Source: Deltaproteobacteria bacterium
Lineage (GTDB): Bacteria > Myxococcota_A > Polyangia > DRWM01 > JAAZOP01
Assembly (NCBI GenBank): GCA_016218815.1
Contig: JACRCX010000067.1
Location: 1 to 35,627, forward strand
Reading direction: 5' to 3'
Length of the DNA: 35,627 nucleotides
Position numbers and translations under genes: made by a program. Shown piece after piece: positions 32,998 to 35,627 of this stretch (the first letter of the stretch is position 1; each line of letters starts with the position of its first letter). Below the pieces are notes generated by a model. The model worked only from the letters and a program-made list of their open reading frames with translations. It was not told the origin of the DNA and did no database searches.

Positions 32998-34389
32998 ATG
33001 ACTTCTCCTCGGCTGCGCGGGATGACCTTGACGGTGACCGAGCGGTGCAACCTGCGCTGCGGGTACTGCTACGTGCCCGTCGAACATGGACGCACCATGT
33101 CGCCCGGGATCGCGGACGCCGCGGTGGACCTCTTCCTGCGCCACGCCGCCGACGGCGCGAAGCTCGACCTGTCCTTCTTCGGCGGCGAGCCGTTCCTGGT
33201 ACCCGAGCTCCTGGAGCGCGCCGTGACCCGCACTCGCGCCGGCGGCCGAAACGTCCGCGTGGCGACGCCCACCAACGGCACGCTCCTGGAAGACCAGAAC
33301 CTGTCTCTCTGCCGGCGGCACGGCCTCGAGCTGGCCGTCAGCCTCGACGGCGAGCCGCGCTCGAGCGACCGGCCGTTCGCGGGCGGCGGAGACTCCACTG
33401 ACCGCCTCGTCGCCCTGCTGCCGGGAATCCTCGAGCTCGACCCCGGGGCTCGGCTCACGGCGCGCATGACGGTCACGCCGGCCAACGTCGACGAGCTGTC
33501 CGAGAACGTCCGCACCCTCGCGGGGCTCGGCTTCCACCGGATCGTCTTCCTCCCGGCGTACGAGCTGCCCTGGGGCGACGACGCGGTCGCCTCCTGGAAG
33601 CGCGAGCACGAGCGGATCGGGACGTGGCTCGTCGGCCTTGCCGGCACCGGGCGCCGGGCTCCCGACCTGCCGACGTGGCGCGGCGTCGAGTCGCGCCTGC
33701 TGCTCGGCAAGCCCCGTCGCGCCTGTGGTGCCGGCGCGCGGCTGGCCGCGGTCTCCGTCGACGGCGACATCTACCCCTGCTACCGCTTCGTGTTCGCCGA
33801 GCATCGCGAGGAGTTCCGGCTGGGGGACGTGCGCGACGGTTTCACGAACGCGGAGGCGCTGGCGCTGTTTGCCGCGCTGGATCCGAAGCTCGCCCAGCCC
33901 GAGGACGGCGACTGCCGGACGTGCGAGGCGCGCGACGGCTGCACGTTCTTCTGCCCCGCGCTGGGCTTCTGGACCTTGCGCGACCCGCTCGCCGTGCCGG
34001 CAACCGCGTGCCGGCTGGCGCGCGCGCAGGTGGAGGCCATCCGTCCGTACGCCGCCCTCCAACCGCGTCGAGCCGCGCCGCGCTCCCGCTCGCGCTGGGC
34101 CGCCGCCGTCGTTGCCACGGCCGTCACCGGCGCTGCCGCGGCCGCGTCGTGCTACTCGTCCACCGACGATACCGGCTCCGATGTCGTCGCCGAGGCTTCG
34201 GACGACGCGGCGGGCGATGTCGGCGGGGAGGACGGCTACGTCGGTGGCGTCTGCCCCGTGGGCGCCGACGCGGACGCGGACGAGGACATGATCGGCCCCG
34301 GGATCTGCGCCGTGGGCCCGGATGCCGACGCCGACGCCGACGACGACGCCCCGACCCCCGGCGAGTGCCCGGTCCCCGGGATCTGCTGA
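32998..34389 (+). CDS. Radical SAM/SPASM maturase fused to a lipoprotein-like Cys/Asp-rich tail
   Basis: The ATG at 32998 lies 8 nt after ggag (32986-32989) and gives 463 residues; ATG 32992 is too close to that site. Residues 1 to about 345 are a radical SAM enzyme with CX3CX2C (ERCNLRCGYCYVP), the GGEP motif in LSFFGGEPFLVPE, and a SPASM domain. The SPASM auxiliary-cluster pattern is CX2CX5CX3C (CRTCEARDGCTFFC) after GDIYPCYRFVF. SPASM proteins of this type usually modify ribosomal peptides. Residues 362-385 look like a lipoprotein signal (basic RSRSRW, hydrophobic stretch, AASC). The remaining 78 residues are Asp/Ala-rich with Cys419, 437, 457 and 463; two of these sit in C-P-V-G-A-D and C-A-V-G-P-D repeats and the last residue is Cys. 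The tail could be a fused peptide substrate. It overlaps the convergent methyltransferase by 154 nt. Confidence 0.85.
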   Translation: MTSPRLRGMTLTVTERCNLRCGYCYVPVEHGRTMSPGIADAAVDLFLRHAADGAKLDLSFFGGEPFLVPELLERAVTRTRAGGRNVRVATPTNGTLLEDQNLSLCRRHGLELAVSLDGEPRSSDRPFAGGGDSTDRLVALLPGILELDPGARLTARMTVTPANVDELSENVRTLAGLGFHRIVFLPAYELPWGDDAVASWKREHERIGTWLVGLAGTGRRAPDLPTWRGVESRLLLGKPRRACGAGARLAAVSVDGDIYPCYRFVFAEHREEFRLGDVRDGFTNAEALALFAALDPKLAQPEDGDCRTCEARDGCTFFCPALGFWTLRDPLAVPATACRLARAQVEAIRPYAALQPRRAAPRSRSRWAAAVVATAVTGAAAAASCYSSTDDTGSDVVAEASDDAAGDVGGEDGYVGGVCPVGADADADEDMIGPGICAVGPDADADADDDAPTPGECPVPGIC

Positions 34390-35165
34390 TCCTTTCCCCC
34401 CCGACCCCCGACCCCCTCCTCCAATCGTCCCGCCACCCAGACCTGCTGCACGGACCGATTCCAGCGGAATGGCTTGTCGCGCAGGCCGCCGTAGAGCTGC
34501 TCGACCTCGAAGCCGGCGGCCTCCAGGAGCCGCTTCGTTTCGTGCGGAGCGTACAGGCGGACCACCGTCACCGGCAGCTCCTCCCCTCGTCCGTCGGGAC
34601 CCTGGATCGCCCGGGATGTGGTGAGTCGGGCGGTGAGCGGGTCGTAGACGGAGCGTTCGACCGCGACGCCGGCGGGGATCTCGCGCCGGGTCGTCGACGG
34701 CCAGCGGGGGAGGAGGGCCAGGGGGTTGGTGAGGTCGAGCAGGAAGCGTCCGCGGGGGACGAGGCGCTCGTGGACGGCGCGCACGATGCGTGCGTGCTCG
34801 TCGTCGTCGAAGTAGCCGAGCACGGTGTACAGGCAGATGCAGGCGTCGAACGGGCCGAGCCCGTCCAGGTCGCGCATGTCGCGCCGCTGCCAGTCGACCT
34901 CGACCTTCGCCGAGGTCGCCAGCGAGCGGGCGTGTTCGAGCATGCGTTCGGACAGCTCGACGCCGGTGACCCGGTGGCCGCGGCGGGCGAGCGGCACGGC
35001 GTGGCGGCCGAAGCCGCAGCCCAGGTCGAGGATGCGGGACCGGGGCCGCAGGGCCAGGGCGCGGTCGACGAACGCGGCGTCCGCGGTCGCCTCGCGCAGG
35101 GGCAGAAGGCCGTCGTAGAACCTCAAGTACCGGTCGTCGAACAGCTCTTCCCACCAGGCCGGCAT
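34236..35165 (-). CDS. Class I SAM-dependent methyltransferase
   Basis: The start is placed at the ATG at 35165, where the family-like opening PAWWEELFDDRYLRFYDG begins; ATG 35207 would add 14 residues. The product is about 309 residues. Motif I is ILDLGCGFGRHAVPLARRG, the acidic ribose-binding residue is in VTGVELSERM, and later motifs are CICLYTVLGYFDDD and GRFLLDLTNP. The fold ends near VWVAGRLEEG. The last 55 or so residues are Gly/Ser/Ala-rich and lie antisense to the tail of the radical SAM gene, so this end may be non-functional read-through. Small-molecule or lipid methyl transfer is likely; substrate unknown. It diverges from the RRM gene. Confidence 0.85.
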   Translation of the reverse strand: MPAWWEELFDDRYLRFYDGLLPLREATADAAFVDRALALRPRSRILDLGCGFGRHAVPLARRGHRVTGVELSERMLEHARSLATSAKVEVDWQRRDMRDLDGLGPFDACICLYTVLGYFDDDEHARIVRAVHERLVPRGRFLLDLTNPLALLPRWPSTTRREIPAGVAVERSVYDPLTARLTTSRAIQGPDGRGEELPVTVVRLYAPHETKRLLEAAGFEVEQLYGGLRDKPFRWNRSVQQVWVAGRLEEGVGGRGGKDQQIPGTGHSPGVGASSSASASASGPTAQIPGPIMSSSASASAPTGQTPPT

Positions 35166-35215
35166 GGCCCCGGATGGTACGGCGAGAAAGCGAAAGACGT
35201 CCATCATTTCGGGCC

Positions 35216-35244
35216 TTGCAATTCATTTCGGCCCGGCGTATTTG
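35216..35244 (+). promoter_or_regulatory. Candidate promoter of the RNA-binding protein gene
   Basis: TTGCAA (35216-35221) and TATTTG (35239-35244) are 17 nt apart in the most AT-rich spot of this gap. The start would be near 35251, leaving a leader of about 105 nt before the ATG at 35358. Such leaders are common for cold-shock-type RNA-binding proteins. Confidence 0.5.
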
Positions 35245-35357
35245 GCAACCATCCGGGCCGTGCGGCATGTCGATGGTCGCTTCGCCGTGCGTCTGGAGGA
35301 TCGTTGCGAACCGCACACCTTGGGGAGGTGCGGGCAAGAGGATCGGGAGAGAGACCG

Positions 35358-35627
35358 ATGAAGAAGAAGCTGTTTGTGGGAGGGCTGGCCTGGGCAACGG
35401 ACGAGGAGTCGCTTCGCGGGGCTTTCGGCTCCTACGGGGAGATCAAGGATGTTCGCGTGATCCGCGACCCGATGACGAACCGATCACGCGGGTTCGGTTT
35501 CGTGGAGTTCAACGACGAGCCGCAGGCCAGCGCGGCGAAAGCCGGCCTGGACGGCACCGAGCTGGACGGCCGGCGCATCCGCGTCGACTTCGCGCAGGAC
35601 CGCCAGGGCGGCGGCGGTGGCGGTGGC
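35358..35627 (+). CDS. RRM-type RNA-binding protein (3' end cut by the window)
   Basis: The ATG at 35358 follows gggagagag and begins a protein of which 90 residues are visible; no stop is reached. It is a single RNA recognition motif: RNP2 is LFVGGLAW, RNP1 is RGFGFVEF, and the domain ends in RRIRVDFAQ. The last visible residues (GGGGGGG) start a Gly-rich tail, as in the bacterial Rbp proteins of cyanobacteria and myxobacteria. These are small RNA-binding proteins, often cold-induced, resembling eukaryotic Gly-rich RRM proteins. The visible part is nearly the whole RRM, so only the tail is missing. Confidence 0.95.
   Translation, partial: MKKKLFVGGLAWATDEESLRGAFGSYGEIKDVRVIRDPMTNRSRGFGFVEFNDEPQASAAKAGLDGTELDGRRIRVDFAQDRQGGGGGGG

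Noticed and set aside
31425..33401. Plus-strand open frame of 658 codons over fabF and acpP
   Set aside because: Antisense to fabF and acpP, whose catalytic motifs are unambiguous.

Overview
The window is about 70% GC or more, with almost every third codon position G or C, and long stop-free antisense frames that are mostly artefacts. Gene content and order point to a Myxococcota-like (former deltaproteobacterial) chromosome. The evidence is an acpP-fabF-rpiB-nrdR-ribD-ribE-ribBA run with ribH-nusB nearby, an AgmX/PglI-VIT-VWA lipoprotein, many lipoproteins with Asp/Ala-rich tethers, and an RRM-type RNA-binding protein. The organism assignment is inference. I see no rRNA, tRNA, CRISPR array or recognisable transposase.

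Region 1 (1-10000, plus strand). A four-helix-bundle (23S rRNA IVP-family) gene sits between two inverted arms built from the same hexanucleotide vocabulary. It is followed by a secreted TPR protein, a HEAT-repeat lipoprotein, an aspartate/glutamate-racemase-family enzyme with one catalytic Cys replaced by Asp, and a large VIT/VWA/PDZ lipoprotein. A small minus-strand ORF lies head to head with the last gene.

Region 2 (10137-15874, plus strand). Four tightly packed genes encode a DPM-like GT2 glycosyltransferase, an RND/MMPL exporter fused to a SAM methyltransferase, a B12-binding radical SAM enzyme and a small membrane protein. They look like one envelope or lipid-modification pathway.

Region 3 (15895-19875, minus strand). 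This holds a nucleotidyltransferase with a small upstream partner (toxin-antitoxin-like), a VWA lipoprotein, an M17-N-like protein and nusB.

Region 4 (19912-32909). The core operon acpP-fabF-rpiB-nrdR-ribD-ribE-ribBA runs leftward from a good sigma70-like promoter, with 4-nt overlaps or near-zero gaps at most junctions. ribH-nusB has its own promoter and is separated from ribBA by about 7 kb of accessory genes: a beta-helix lipoprotein, an ABC exporter pair, a repeat-bearing lipoprotein, an M90-type peptidase and a small lipoprotein. The GTP cyclohydrolase II half of RibBA has lost its zinc and catalytic motifs.

Region 5 (32998-35627). The most unusual gene is a radical SAM/SPASM maturase whose C-terminus carries a lipoprotein-like signal followed by an Asp/Ala-rich tail. 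The tail holds four cysteines in a repeating C-x4-D pattern and ends in Cys. It resembles a peptide maturase fused to its own precursor. A SAM methyltransferase converges on it and overlaps the tail antisense. The window ends inside an RRM RNA-binding protein gene with its own AT-rich promoter.
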